Of a stretch of 64,000 nucleotides of DNA, positions 16,567 through 25,230 are shown in pieces. The translations under genes were made by a program, and so were the position numbers. The first letter of the stretch is position 1; each line of letters opens with the position of its first letter. The DNA is from Steroidobacter agaridevorans (GTDB lineage Bacteria; Pseudomonadota; Gammaproteobacteria; Steroidobacterales; Steroidobacteraceae): contig NZ_BLJO01000011.1 in the NCBI RefSeq assembly GCF_009932555.1, positions 1 through 64,000 of the forward strand, written 5' to 3'. The notes beneath the pieces are model-generated. The model saw only the letters and a list, made by a program, of their open reading frames with translations. It was not told where the DNA came from and made no database searches.

Positions 16567-18834
16567 TCACCACTCGTAACGCAACGTCCCGACGACGGTG
16601 CGCGACGCGCCGAAGTAGCAGCTGTTGGAGAACGGGCACGCCGTGACGTGCTTCTCGTCGAACAGGTTGGCCACGTTCAACGCCAGCTGCGCGCCCTCCA
16701 AAGCAGACGACAACCGGCCCAGGTCGTAAGAAGCCAGCGCATCGACCAGCACGAAGCTGTCGGTCGTGAAGTGATTGAACTGCTGCACGTTGTTGATGAC
16801 CGCGTAGGTCGTCGTGCCCTCGGAGCCGCCAACGTAACGAGTGCCGAGGCCCAGGCTCAGTCCGCCCAGCCGGCCTTCGGGACGCGCCACGCCGAAGTCA
16901 TAGCTCAGGAAAGTCGATGCCATCCACACCGGCGCGCCGAGCAGACGCGTGCCCGTCGTTGAAGGCGTCACGCCGCTTGCCGGCGCGCCTCGGGTGATTT
17001 CGGAATCGGTGTACGTGCCGGTGAGCACGACTTCGAATCCCGGCAAGATTTCGCCGCGACCTTCCAGCTCGACACCCTGCACTTTCACTTCGCCGATCTG
17101 GATCTGCGCGTTGTTGGGAATGCCATTGGCGCCGGCGCTCGGATGTCCGACCGGCACCTTCTGCCGACGCAGGTCATAGGCCGCGAGCGTGAACAGCGCG
17201 TTCATGGCCTGCGGCTGATACTTCAGGCCCACTTCATACTGACGGCCGGTCACCGGATCGAACGGATCGCCTCGATAGGTCGTGCCGGTCTGCGGCTCGA
17301 ACGATTCGGAATAGCTCACGAACGGCGCGAGGCCCATCGGCAGCTCATACAACGCACCCAGTCGTCCGGTGAAGGCATGCTGGGACAGCGGCGTCAGCAC
17401 GCCGTTTTTCTTGTTGAGCGTATCCTGCTGGTAGTCGTCGTAGCGGCCGCTTGCGATCAACTGCAGCCGGTCGATCTCGATCTGGTCCTGCACATAGAAA
17501 CCGATCTGCTCGCGTTCGGTGTCGTTGTTGGTGTAACCCGCCGACAGCCGCGTCAGATCGCGCGTCGGCATCACGCCGCGATAGCTCGGCGCATACAGGC
17601 TCAAATTGGGAATGCTGGTGACCGGACTATTGGTCTCGCCGGTATTGAAATGCTGGAAGTTCTCGCCGTCGATGTTTTGATAGTCCACACCCACGAGCAC
17701 GCTGTGCGCCAGCGGCCCGGTAGCGAACTTGATCGCAAGACTGGTATCGGCGGTGATCGTATCGAAGTCTTCGTCGGCGCCGCCGCCGCCGCGAATGATC
17801 CTCGAGAAGTCGGTATTGCGATTCGCACCGGCGCCGGTCGTCGGGAAGCCCGCGACATAGATCTGGCGATAGCTCAGCTCGGTGTTGTGAAAGCGGGCAT
17901 GGGTCCGCAACGAAACGTGCTCGTTGAAATCATGCCGGAACAGCGCCGAGAACGTGCGCTGGTAACGATCGAACACTTCGTAATCCGGATCGCCGGTGTT
18001 GATGTCCTCGGGCAGCTCGCCGAACGGATTCGGCAGCGCCGAGCCGAACGCCGGCACGCCCGAATATCCGCCGCCTTTCGGGTCGTGCTGATAAGCGCCG
18101 ATCAACGTCAAGCTGGTGTGTTCCGAGGGCGCGAACGTGAGCATCGGGCTGATGTGCGTGCGCTCGCTCTCGGTCATGTCGGTGAAGCCGTCGTAATGCT
18201 GCGCGCCGCTGACCAGCCGGAACAACCAATGGCCTGCTTCATCCAGCGGCCGGTTGATATCGATGTTCGCAAGCTGCGTATCGAAATTGCCCGCGGCGAC
18301 TTCGAGGCGCTGAAACGCGGTCGGCTCGGGCGTCTTGCTGGTGAGATTCACCAGACCGCCCGGTGACGAATTGCCATACAGCACCGACGCCGGACCCTTG
18401 ACCACGTCGAGATGATCGACGCGATTGAAATCGATCTGCGGCGTCGAGTACGGGCCGGCGATCAGGCGCATGCCGTCGAGATAAAACGTCGGGCTGAAGC
18501 CGCGCAGATACATTTGGTCGTAACGGGTCACCGTGCCGCCGCGCTGATTGGCAGAAACGCCGGCGACATAGTCCAGCGCTTGATTGATGGAGCGCGCGTT
18601 ACGACGCGCCAGCTCGTCGCCATCGATGACTGTGATGGTCTGCGGCGTTTCGATCAGCGGCGTGTCGGTCTTGGTGCCCGACGCTTGTCCCTTGTCGCGG
18701 ACGCCCGTGACGACGATGGTATTGCGCTCGGCAAGGTCCGCGTTGGTTTCCGCTACAGCGCTATTGCCTGCAACAGTCGCGATACCCGCACCGAGCAATG
18801 TTCCTTTCAGCAAACGAACCAGTGAGCCGGCCAT
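16567..18834 (-). CDS. TonB-dependent siderophore receptor
   Basis: 755 residues with a signal peptide (LLKGTLLGAGIATVAGNSAVAE), then a plug domain (TIVVTGVRDKG, TPQTITVIDGDELARRNARSINQALDYVAGVSA, YLRGFSPTFYLDGMRL) and a 22-strand beta-barrel that ends in VGTLRYEW, with the aromatic C-terminus needed for assembly. The plug arrangement matches FhuA/FpvA-type siderophore receptors. It sits in the outer membrane and imports ferric siderophores using TonB energy. No biosynthesis gene for a siderophore is nearby, so a foreign siderophore is likely. No convincing Fur box is visible upstream. Confidence 0.93.
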   Translation of the reverse strand: MAGSLVRLLKGTLLGAGIATVAGNSAVAETNADLAERNTIVVTGVRDKGQASGTKTDTPLIETPQTITVIDGDELARRNARSINQALDYVAGVSANQRGGTVTRYDQMYLRGFSPTFYLDGMRLIAGPYSTPQIDFNRVDHLDVVKGPASVLYGNSSPGGLVNLTSKTPEPTAFQRLEVAAGNFDTQLANIDINRPLDEAGHWLFRLVSGAQHYDGFTDMTESERTHISPMLTFAPSEHTSLTLIGAYQHDPKGGGYSGVPAFGSALPNPFGELPEDINTGDPDYEVFDRYQRTFSALFRHDFNEHVSLRTHARFHNTELSYRQIYVAGFPTTGAGANRNTDFSRIIRGGGGADEDFDTITADTSLAIKFATGPLAHSVLVGVDYQNIDGENFQHFNTGETNSPVTSIPNLSLYAPSYRGVMPTRDLTRLSAGYTNNDTEREQIGFYVQDQIEIDRLQLIASGRYDDYQQDTLNKKNGVLTPLSQHAFTGRLGALYELPMGLAPFVSYSESFEPQTGTTYRGDPFDPVTGRQYEVGLKYQPQAMNALFTLAAYDLRRQKVPVGHPSAGANGIPNNAQIQIGEVKVQGVELEGRGEILPGFEVVLTGTYTDSEITRGAPASGVTPSTTGTRLLGAPVWMASTFLSYDFGVARPEGRLGGLSLGLGTRYVGGSEGTTTYAVINNVQQFNHFTTDSFVLVDALASYDLGRLSSALEGAQLALNVANLFDEKHVTACPFSNSCYFGASRTVVGTLRYEW

Positions 18835-18911
18835 AAATATCCCTGACGTGCCAGCCCACTCACGGGCACACGTTGCGTGATTCTCGAGAAATGGCTGGCT
18901 CGACCGGAGCG

Positions 18912-18977
18912 CCCTCTTAATAGGAGGGGGCGCGGTCAGGGGCGGGCTGCTGACCGCGCCCCTTACTTATAAGAGGG
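18912..18977. terminator. long two-part hairpin between a small secreted-protein gene and the receptor gene
   Basis: An outer 8-base stem (CCCTCTTA with TAAGAGGG) encloses a perfect 13-base stem (GGGGCGCGGTCAG with CTGACCGCGCCCC, loop of ten bases). It lies downstream of the 19043-19435 gene and upstream of the siderophore receptor. No T-run follows on the minus strand, so it may be a weak terminator or a regulatory leader. Confidence 0.55.
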
Positions 18978-19042
18978 GCGCGGCGGCCGAGATGATAATG
19001 GTTCGCATCAAGGATGCAAGGCCCGGACGACGGCGGGCTCCC

Positions 19043-19435
19043 TCAGCGGTTCAGCACCACCACCGAGATCGCGCCGTCCACGTTGACGCCATCGGCCGTG
19101 TTTTTCAGCTCCAGAGGCCGTCCGAGAATGCCCTGGTAGGTGTGGCTGAACGTGGCCGTGCTTTTTTCTGCTTTGGCCGGTGTGACCGTGACTTCCAGTT
19201 CGTAGTTTTCCGCGTTCAGCCGGCGCACCGCCATGGCTACCACATTGGGCGGCAGGTTCAAGGTGAAGCGCTCGCCGGGCCGCGTTTCGAACGTGGAGCG
19301 CACCTTGTTGTCGGTGCCCTGCGTGGCGACGCGGATTTCATAATGGGCGCGAAACACTTCCGTCGCGCCGGCCGCTGCCACGCTCAAAAACGCGGTTCCC
19401 AGCAGCACTGCCAGTGTGTTGCCGAATGTCTTCAT
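19043..19435 (-). CDS. exported protein of unknown function
   Basis: 130 residues from the ATG at 19435, starting with a signal peptide (MKTFGNTLAVLLGTAFLSVAAAGA). The mature part is strand-rich with RPGERFTLNLPPNVVAMAVRRLNAENYELEVTVTPAK and a valine-rich end. It should be periplasmic. The longer frame to 19576 adds only an arginine-rich stretch before the signal peptide and is rejected. No family recognised; the fold looks like a small immunoglobulin-like or jelly-roll protein. Confidence 0.7.
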   Translation of the reverse strand: MKTFGNTLAVLLGTAFLSVAAAGATEVFRAHYEIRVATQGTDNKVRSTFETRPGERFTLNLPPNVVAMAVRRLNAENYELEVTVTPAKAEKSTATFSHTYQGILGRPLELKNTADGVNVDGAISVVVLNR

Positions 19436-19605
19436 TGCTTGTCTCCGTGCTCGGTCTTCCCGCCCGTGTATTCGCGATTTCACCCGATCTGGACGCGCCC
19501 GAACACGTCGGCGGCGAGCGACGTCCGCAGCCACCGACTCCCCTATTGAACTGCCTTGTGTACCTGTATATAACAACAGGTCCCTGCTGCCTCCACCCCC
19601 GTGCC

Positions 19606-19941
19606 ATGGACTACCGTGACCCCGTCGTCGTCATCGACGAGACCATCGACAATCTGGTCTATCTCGTTGAATGGTGGTTGGAAGACCTGGAGCTGCCGGT
19701 CGCCCGGGAGTTCGAGCTGCTGAGCCGCGACGACGCCAAGACTCTCTCAGCATTGCGCGCGACCCGAGCGCTGCTGCCGCGCCTGCGCATCGTCCGCTCC
19801 AACTACGAAAGCAGTCCTGCGCTTCCCGACGCGAAAGGTTATGCACGCGATCGCGCGATGGATGAGTTTGTCGAGCGCAGCCGGCTCCAGTTTCGACGGC
19901 TGCTGCATCCACCCGGCGACGGCCCGCCGCCAGGAACTTGA
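19606..19941 (+). CDS. small acidic protein of unknown function
   Basis: 111 residues from the ATG at 19606, starting MDYRDPVVVIDETIDNLVYLVEWWLEDLELP. It is mostly helical and has no signal or membrane span. No good ribosome binding site is visible, and a longer minus-strand frame covers the same place, so this call is tentative. The codon pattern and the sharp start of protein-like sequence at the ATG favour it. It precedes the SRPBCC gene by about 50 bases. Confidence 0.5.
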   Translation: MDYRDPVVVIDETIDNLVYLVEWWLEDLELPVAREFELLSRDDAKTLSALRATRALLPRLRIVRSNYESSPALPDAKGYARDRAMDEFVERSRLQFRRLLHPPGDGPPPGT

Positions 19942-19990
19942 GCATCGCGCATGGCGTTCGCAGCTTGTGACAAGACTCGAGGAGAGCGTC

Positions 19991-20455
19991 GTGGAACACG
20001 TGGAGAAAATTGTTGACGTGAATTGCCCGATTCACACGGTTTACAACCAGTGGACCCAATTCGAGGAGTTCCCGCAATTCATGGCGGGCGTCAAGGAAGT
20101 GCGGCAGATCGACGACACGCATGTGCATTGGCATGCGGAGATCTGGGGCAAGGACAAAGAGTGGGATGCGGAAATCACCGAACAGGAGCCGGACAAACGC
20201 ATTTCGTGGAAGAGTATTTCCGGCGCGCCCAACGCAGGCACCGTGCGTTTCGAGCCGCTGGGCGCCGATCGCACTCGCGTGCGCCTGGTGATGGCTTACG
20301 AGCCGGAAGGCGCCATTGAAAACATCGGCGACGCCGTCGGAATCTTCGGCTCGCGTGTCGAAAACACAGTGCAGGACTTCAAGAAATTCATCGAATCGCG
20401 CGGCCGGGAAACCGGCGCCTGGCGCGGCGAAGTCGACAAGAGCCGGCCCGTTTGA
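19991..20455 (+). CDS. SRPBCC-family protein (polyketide-cyclase/dehydrase type)
   Basis: 154 residues from the GTG at 19991, supported by GAGGAGAG just upstream. It contains VEKIVDVNCPIHTVYNQWTQFEEFPQFMAGVKEV, the START/Bet v1 helix-grip start, and GTVRFEPLGADRTRVRLVMAYEP later. The fold binds hydrophobic ligands in a central cavity. This group often occurs beside stress-response genes in proteobacteria; the neighbours here (DUF4142, DUF2934, DUF1264 proteins) agree. The ligand is unknown. Confidence 0.85.
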   Translation: MEHVEKIVDVNCPIHTVYNQWTQFEEFPQFMAGVKEVRQIDDTHVHWHAEIWGKDKEWDAEITEQEPDKRISWKSISGAPNAGTVRFEPLGADRTRVRLVMAYEPEGAIENIGDAVGIFGSRVENTVQDFKKFIESRGRETGAWRGEVDKSRPV

Positions 20456-20584
20456 AATATCTCTGCCTGCCCCGCAGCACCGTGCATCGTCCTGGAACAG
20501 ACTCGTGCACGGCGCGTTCGCTTGATACCGAAGCATCGAATCGGAATATCGCTTGTTAGGAAAAAGTTATAAACGAGGTGGGCC

Positions 20585-21097
20585 ATGAAGATTTCAACCC
20601 TGCTTTTGATAGGGGCTTTGAGCACCAGTATGGCCGCGTTCGGCGCGGACGCGATCTCAGCCAAGGATTTCGTGAAGAAGGCCGGCGAAGCCGGCGCTGC
20701 CGAAGTCGCGATGGGCAAGCTCGGAGCGGAAAAGGCGACGAATGCCGACGTGAAAGCGTTCGCGCAAAAAATGGTGACGGATCACACCAAGGCGAACAAG
20801 GAGCTGATGGCCGCGGCCAAGAGCAAAGGCCTGGAAGTGCCGACCGAACCGGGGCTGATGCATAAAGGCATGAAGGAAAAGTTCGAGCATCAGGCCGCGG
20901 ACAACGACTTCAACGAGGACTTCATGGAACAAATGGTGAAGGACCACGAAGCGGCAGTGGAGCTGTTCCAGACGGCGGCCAACGATACGACCCTGGATCC
21001 TGAGCTGCGCGCGCTGGCAAAGAAGACGCTGCCGACGTTGCAGCAACATCTTGCCGATGCGCGGAAACTGGAAGCGAAATTCGACGATAAGGAATGA
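20585..21097 (+). CDS. DUF4142 exported helical protein
   Basis: 170 residues with a signal peptide (MKISTLLLIGALSTSMAAFGADA) and a four-helix ferritin-like body: DFVKKAGEAGAAEVAMGKLGAEKATNADVKAFAQKMVTDHTKANKELMAAAKSKG and later KDHEAAVELFQTAAND. This is the DUF4142 family, periplasmic proteins of unknown function linked with stress loci. GAGGTG precedes the start. A paralogue lies at 22734-23333 in the peroxidase operon. A palindrome (21107-21132) follows the gene. Confidence 0.92.
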   Translation: MKISTLLLIGALSTSMAAFGADAISAKDFVKKAGEAGAAEVAMGKLGAEKATNADVKAFAQKMVTDHTKANKELMAAAKSKGLEVPTEPGLMHKGMKEKFEHQAADNDFNEDFMEQMVKDHEAAVELFQTAANDTTLDPELRALAKKTLPTLQQHLADARKLEAKFDDKE

Positions 21098-21106
21098 GAC
21101 ATGCGA

Positions 21107-21132
21107 GGAAGCTAACCGGCCGGTTAGCTTCC
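21107..21132. terminator. perfect 26-base palindrome between convergent genes
   Basis: Two 13-base arms with no loop (GGAAGCTAACCGG and CCGGTTAGCTTCC) lie between the stop of a DUF4142 gene and the stop of the opposing small basic protein. The placement suits a bidirectional terminator, but there is no T-run. Confidence 0.6.
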
Positions 21133-21161
21133 ACCGCGGCTCGAATTGAACAACCGCAAGA

Positions 21162-21401
21162 TCAATCGCCCTTATCGCCCTGGCCTCGTTTGGCCTTGCG
21201 CTTCGCGCGCTTCCGACGATCGCGCGACAACGACGCGCTCACATCGTCGCTTTCCTTGAAGCGGCCCTTTTTCGACCGGCGCACATAACGCTTATCGCCG
21301 CGCGGCGCGATCAGCGTACGCTTAGCTGCCTTGCGGGTGGTCTTCTTGGTGGATTTGCTTCGAGTCGACTGCTTCTTCTTTGCACGTTTCCGGGTTGCCA
21401 T
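21162..21401 (-). CDS. small very basic protein of unknown function
   Basis: 79 residues from the ATG at 21401, preceded by an AGGAGG ribosome binding site. The N-terminal half is a lysine-arginine tail (RKRAKKKQSTRSKSTKKTTRK) and the C-terminal half holds GDKRYVRRSKKGRFKESDDVSASLSRDRR. I recognise the KRYVRR-KGRFKESDDV pattern as a small conserved family in proteobacteria. The composition suggests nucleic-acid binding, which is inference. It lies among stress-type genes. Confidence 0.75.
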   Translation of the reverse strand: MATRKRAKKKQSTRSKSTKKTTRKAAKRTLIAPRGDKRYVRRSKKGRFKESDDVSASLSRDRRKRAKRKAKRGQGDKGD

Positions 21402-21450
21402 GCGGGCCTCCTGTGGGTGGTCCCCTGTCATCCTGAATTGAACCCGGCAT

Positions 21451-22200
21451 TCAGTGCGGAGTTCCCTCCGCGCGCTGCTCGATCCGCAATTGCATCACGA
21501 TGCCCTTGCTCCATGCGTCGGCTTCCGGATCGATCGGCGGATAGGGAATGTCGGCGCGCCGCTTGCGCAGTTCGGCACTCGACACGTCCAAACGCCGGTC
21601 GCGGTCGTCGATCATCTGCTGGTTCGCCTGCCCGTCCGCGGTAAAGCCCATCATCAACATCGGCGTTCCCAGCGGCAGTGCGTTCTGCTGGTCCGTGTGC
21701 CAGGTATGCCAGGTCTTGCCGTAAGTACCCGCGATCTTCGTCATCAGCTCGCGCTCGACAACTTCCGGGATCCCCGGCGCCACCAGCGACCCCGACCGCA
21801 CCTCGTGCACGTGGCTATGCCACAGATGTTTCTCTTCCGGCGGCAGCGTGGCGAACAACTTCGCCGTGACGATGTATTCGACGCCCATGAGCTTTGCATC
21901 GTCGCCGTTGCCATCGAAGATCACACACTGAATCAGATCCTCGTTGAGATGCCCGCAGTAGTGATGGGCCTCCATCTGCGCCTGCATGTTGCCGTTGTAG
22001 AAGTGAAAGCCGTCGAGGTAGGCGTTCAACTCGCCGAGCGGCGCCTTGTTTTGCAGCAGATTCGCGCCGGACTCGAGCATCTTGGTTTTGGCGACCGGCT
22101 CGCTGCCCGGCGGCGCGACCTTCGAGCTCGTGTTCTCTCCACCGCAGCCGGCAAGCGTCGCGCTCGCGATAACCGTGCACACCCAAATTCGCTTGCTCAT
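21451..22200 (-). CDS. DUF1264-type lipoprotein
   Basis: 249 residues from the ATG at 22200, with a lipoprotein signal (VCTVIASATLAGCGG). The body holds LNAYLDGFHFYNGNMQAQMEAHHYCGHLNEDLIQCVIFDGN and the repeated-histidine stretch HLWHSHVHEVRSGSLVAPGIP, typical of DUF1264 proteins (related to plant oil-body-associated proteins). It should be anchored to a membrane facing the periplasm. Many histidines suggest metal or ligand binding, but the role is unknown. The longer frame to 22536 adds non-protein-like sequence. Confidence 0.85.
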   Translation of the reverse strand: MSKRIWVCTVIASATLAGCGGENTSSKVAPPGSEPVAKTKMLESGANLLQNKAPLGELNAYLDGFHFYNGNMQAQMEAHHYCGHLNEDLIQCVIFDGNGDDAKLMGVEYIVTAKLFATLPPEEKHLWHSHVHEVRSGSLVAPGIPEVVERELMTKIAGTYGKTWHTWHTDQQNALPLGTPMLMMGFTADGQANQQMIDDRDRRLDVSSAELRKRRADIPYPPIDPEADAWSKGIVMQLRIEQRAEGTPH

Positions 22201-22366
22201 CGGCAGCCTCCACGCATCGCAGCGCGCAATGCTGAAACATCGTTTAGCGAGGGATCCGATTCGATTCCGCCGCGTTTCCCACCCACGGATCCGATCCGAA
22301 GCGGAAGAATATAGGCTCACTGCCAGGTTGTTCCCGTCCAGCACCGTGTTTCTCGGGGGAGTCACC

Positions 22367-22678
22367 ATGCGTCCGGCAAGAAAATCGTCCTCGGAACATG
22401 TCGTAAAAATCGATCCCGCACTGAACCGGCCCGCCAACGCGGATGAGAGCGTGCCGGAAGCTTTAGTACCCGATGTCATCCACACGAACGTGCAACGAAG
22501 CGCCCCGGATACTCCACAGACACGCTGGCAGCGCATCGCGCGCCGTGCCTATGAGTTGGCGCAGCAACGCGGCTTCGCGCCGGGCGCGGAGCTCAGCGAT
22601 TGGTTGCGGGCAGAGAAAGAGATCGACGTGGCCGACCAGCAAAGGGCGGCCGCGCCGGAGAATCAGCTGACCGGCTAG
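22367..22678 (+). CDS. DUF2934 protein
   Basis: 103 residues from the ATG at 22367, preceded by GGGGGAG. The C-terminal half, RWQRIARRAYELAQQRGFAPGAELSDWLRAEKEI, is the short DUF2934 helix-pair motif. The N-terminal half is low in complexity. These small proteins are common near stress genes in proteobacteria and have no assigned function. It is divergent from the DUF1264 gene and convergent with the next DUF4142 gene. Confidence 0.8.
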   Translation: MRPARKSSSEHVVKIDPALNRPANADESVPEALVPDVIHTNVQRSAPDTPQTRWQRIARRAYELAQQRGFAPGAELSDWLRAEKEIDVADQQRAAAPENQLTG

Positions 22679-22733
22679 CACGATTCAAGTCCGACTCGGG
22701 GCTCTCTGCTCGCCAAAGAGCCCCTGCGGAGCG

Positions 22734-23333
22734 TTACCGCTTCGAACCTGCGCCCTGCGTCAGCATCGCGTAACTCTCCTTGGCGTGCTCGAGATGAGCC
22801 ATCACCTCGGGCAGCGTCTCCATGGAATATTTTCGCAGCGCCTCGTTCTGGCCGGTGCTGATATGCCACTGCAGCAGATTGGCCGTGCGCTGGTGGTCCT
22901 GGATCTGCGACGAGATATACGCGAGATCAAAGGTCTGACCCTGCGCCTTGTTCAGCTCGTTGCGCACGCTCTGGTGCTCGGCATCCAGATTCTTCGGCAG
23001 ATCCGGCTGCATGCCGCGGCCCAGCTTCATCAGCTGCTGGTTCGACTTGGAGTGCACTTCCACCATGCGATCGGCGAATTCGCGCACCGCCGGATCGGTC
23101 GCCTTCTTCTGCGCGATCTTGCTCAGCTCCACTTCCGCCTGGCCGCCCAGCGCCGCCTGACGCACGAACAACTTGTCCTGCGTGTTCGAGCCTTCGGGCG
23201 CTGGTTTCGCCAGCTCCTTGCCCTCGGTATCGGGAGACATGCCGGCGGGATTGGCGCCCTCTTGCGCGAAGCTGCCGGAGGCCAGCAGCACGCAGCTGCC
23301 GGCCAATACCAAAACTGATAGATGTCGTGACAT
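22734..23333 (-). CDS. DUF4142 exported protein (second copy)
   Basis: 199 residues from the ATG at 23333, with an AGGAGG ribosome binding site. It has a signal peptide (MSRHLSVLVLAGSCVLLASGSFA), a linker, and a DUF4142 body (KLFVRQAALGGQAEVELSKIAQKKATDPAVREFADRMVEVHSKSNQQLMKL) ending in HLEHAKESYAMLTQ. It starts 11 bases after the di-haem peroxidase stop, so the two are probably cotranscribed. The pairing suggests a periplasmic role in oxidative stress, which is inference. Confidence 0.9.
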   Translation of the reverse strand: MSRHLSVLVLAGSCVLLASGSFAQEGANPAGMSPDTEGKELAKPAPEGSNTQDKLFVRQAALGGQAEVELSKIAQKKATDPAVREFADRMVEVHSKSNQQLMKLGRGMQPDLPKNLDAEHQSVRNELNKAQGQTFDLAYISSQIQDHQRTANLLQWHISTGQNEALRKYSMETLPEVMAHLEHAKESYAMLTQGAGSKR

Positions 23334-23344
23334 TTGACGTCCTC

Positions 23345-24739
23345 CTACAGCGCCAGCAGGTAAGCGACCAGCGAATCCTTCTCGTCCGCGGTGAGCTTCA
23401 GCCCGAGCACCAGGTTGAAGTACTCGACCGTATCCGCGAGCGTCATCAGGCGACCGTCGTGCATATACGGCGGCGAGTCCTTGATACCGCGCAGAGTGAA
23501 TGTCTTGATCGCGCCGTCCGGCATCGCGACCTGATCGTTGAACACCTGGCCCAGCTTGTAGAAGCGCTCCGCTTTCAGGTCGTGCATCTGGTGATCCATG
23601 AACGACTCTTGCGGAATGTGGCAAGTGGCGCACTTGCCCTTCTCCATGAAGACCTTTTCTCCGGCCAGCTCCTTCGCACTGGCCTTGCTCGGATCGAGCC
23701 GACCCAGCGGATCGAGCTTCGGCGCCGGCGGGAAGTCGATCATGTTCTGCATCTGCGCCATCAGGGCGACCTGGTTGGGTCGATCCGGCAGGTGCACGCC
23801 CTTGCGCGTGGCGCTGACGTGATCGCCATTGAAGTACGCGGTGCGCTGCTCGAACTCGGTGAAGTCTTCGACCGAGCGCAGCGAGCGTTTCGAGCCATGG
23901 ATCTGCTGATTGAACATGCCGCGCAGGCTGGTGGTATCGAGACGGAAGCGCGAGGCCTGCGGGCGCACGTCGGGCGTCAGATGGAACGCCGCGTTGGTGT
24001 GAAAGTTGGCATGGCAATCCAAGCACGCGACGCCGTCGCTCTGCTCGGCCACCTTTCGATCCTCGGTCTGGTTGAACTCTTCCTGCGGGAATGGCGTGAG
24101 CAGCAGACGCAGGCCTTCGATCTGCACCGGCGTCAGGACGCCGACCACCTTCGCGTAATAATTGCGAATGGTCAGCAGCTGGCCGCCGCTGATATCGCCC
24201 AGATCCGGCCGGTTGATCAGAAAGATCGGCGCCGGAAATTCCGGCGTCAGGTGATCGGGCAGATCGAAATCGACGTCGAAGCGCTTGAGATTGCGATCCT
24301 CGGCATCGCCGATGGCTTTGATCTGGTTTTCCGGGAACACCTGTCCGCCCGTCAGGTGCTTGACGTGGGGCAACGGCATGAAGCCCGCAGGAAACAAACC
24401 TTTCGCCTTGATGTCGTCGGGCGTCATGTTCGCCAGCGAGTCCCAGCTCGTGCCGGAGCGCAACTTCACGCGCACGCCTTCCTGCACGCCTTTGCGACCG
24501 CCGGACATCTTCACGCCCTGCATGGGCCGATCCGACATGTCGTAGCGCTCGTTGAAAAGGCTCTGCTGGCGTCGCTGCACGGCGGGCTTCGCGCCCTCAT
24601 CGTTTCGCCGGACTACATCCAGCGGCAACGTTGGCAACGGACGGTAAGTGGCATCGGGCGGCAGTGAATCGGCGAGCGTGCCGCCGCCAGCAATGGTTGC
24701 CATCGTCGCCAGACTAAGCAGGATCTTCGATTTGCGCAT
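23345..24739 (-). CDS. di-haem cytochrome-c-peroxidase-like protein
   Basis: 464 residues from the ATG at 24739, with a signal peptide (KSKILLSLATMATIAGGG). Two haem-binding motifs are present, CLDCH at 239-243 and CATCH at 371-375, as in CcpA/MauG-type di-haem proteins. The C-terminal haem domain has the usual GQVFNDQVAMPDGAIKTFTLRGIKDSPPYMHDGRLMTL segment. The protein should act in the periplasm, reducing peroxide or oxidising another substrate. It is followed by a DUF4142 gene and preceded by a small secreted-protein-like frame. Confidence 0.88.
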   Translation of the reverse strand: MRKSKILLSLATMATIAGGGTLADSLPPDATYRPLPTLPLDVVRRNDEGAKPAVQRRQQSLFNERYDMSDRPMQGVKMSGGRKGVQEGVRVKLRSGTSWDSLANMTPDDIKAKGLFPAGFMPLPHVKHLTGGQVFPENQIKAIGDAEDRNLKRFDVDFDLPDHLTPEFPAPIFLINRPDLGDISGGQLLTIRNYYAKVVGVLTPVQIEGLRLLLTPFPQEEFNQTEDRKVAEQSDGVACLDCHANFHTNAAFHLTPDVRPQASRFRLDTTSLRGMFNQQIHGSKRSLRSVEDFTEFEQRTAYFNGDHVSATRKGVHLPDRPNQVALMAQMQNMIDFPPAPKLDPLGRLDPSKASAKELAGEKVFMEKGKCATCHIPQESFMDHQMHDLKAERFYKLGQVFNDQVAMPDGAIKTFTLRGIKDSPPYMHDGRLMTLADTVEYFNLVLGLKLTADEKDSLVAYLLAL

Positions 24740-24790
24740 GGGTCGGCTCCGTGCAGCGGGTGCTTGCATGATTACTGGATTCCTCGCTCG

Positions 24791-24967
24791 TTATTGAGGC
24801 GCTTGAAACGTTCCGATCAGCTCGCCATCCGGATTGAATGCGAGCGTGCGATTCGGATGCTGGCCGCCATCGGGCGGGCACATTCGGTGTCGGTTGGAAA
24901 AATTATCTTTAGGCGAAAACGCGCTGACGAACATTCCCAAACAAACAACGCCAGCCTTGTTTCGCAT
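24791..24967 (-). CDS. possible small exported protein upstream of the peroxidase gene
   Basis: 58 residues from the ATG at 24967, preceded by GGAGACGAGC as ribosome binding site. It begins MRNKAGVVCLGMFVSAFSP, signal-like, and ends MCPPDGGQHPNRTLAFNPDGELIGTFQAPQ. No family recognised. The 51-base gap to the peroxidase start and the shared direction suggest an operon. Too short to be certain. Confidence 0.4.
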   Translation of the reverse strand: MRNKAGVVCLGMFVSAFSPKDNFSNRHRMCPPDGGQHPNRTLAFNPDGELIGTFQAPQ

Positions 24968-25230
24968 GCTCGTCTCCGTGCACCTGATGCGAGGACGCAA
25001 AGTCCGGCGTCCCCACAAAGTTCCTCAGCTGCGATTCACCGCAGTGAGAGGCGCCATCGCAGCCCGGTCGCATTTACAAGATTCCGCGTGCGTGGTCGAT
25101 TCACTTATGTATTGAGGGAACGGCGGCCGAGCGGGGACCAAAATCGGAGGTTGAGCCGTTTAGTGGCAAACGTGCCCGGCGGCGCTTACCGAATTACTCA
25201 TTGGCGGATGCGAAGCAAGAGATCCGTGTC

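Noticed and set aside
17143-18366. 407-codon frame opposite the siderophore receptor
   Set aside because: Antisense shadow without a start signal or recognisable domain.
18989-19007. Sequence GATGATAATGG... upstream of the siderophore receptor, considered as a Fur box
   Set aside because: Only one half resembles the Fur consensus and it lies far from the receptor start, beyond a hairpin.
19631-20536. 301-codon minus-strand frame across the small acidic protein and SRPBCC genes
   Set aside because: SRPBCC on the plus strand has a strong ribosome binding site and family motifs; the minus-strand translation has none.
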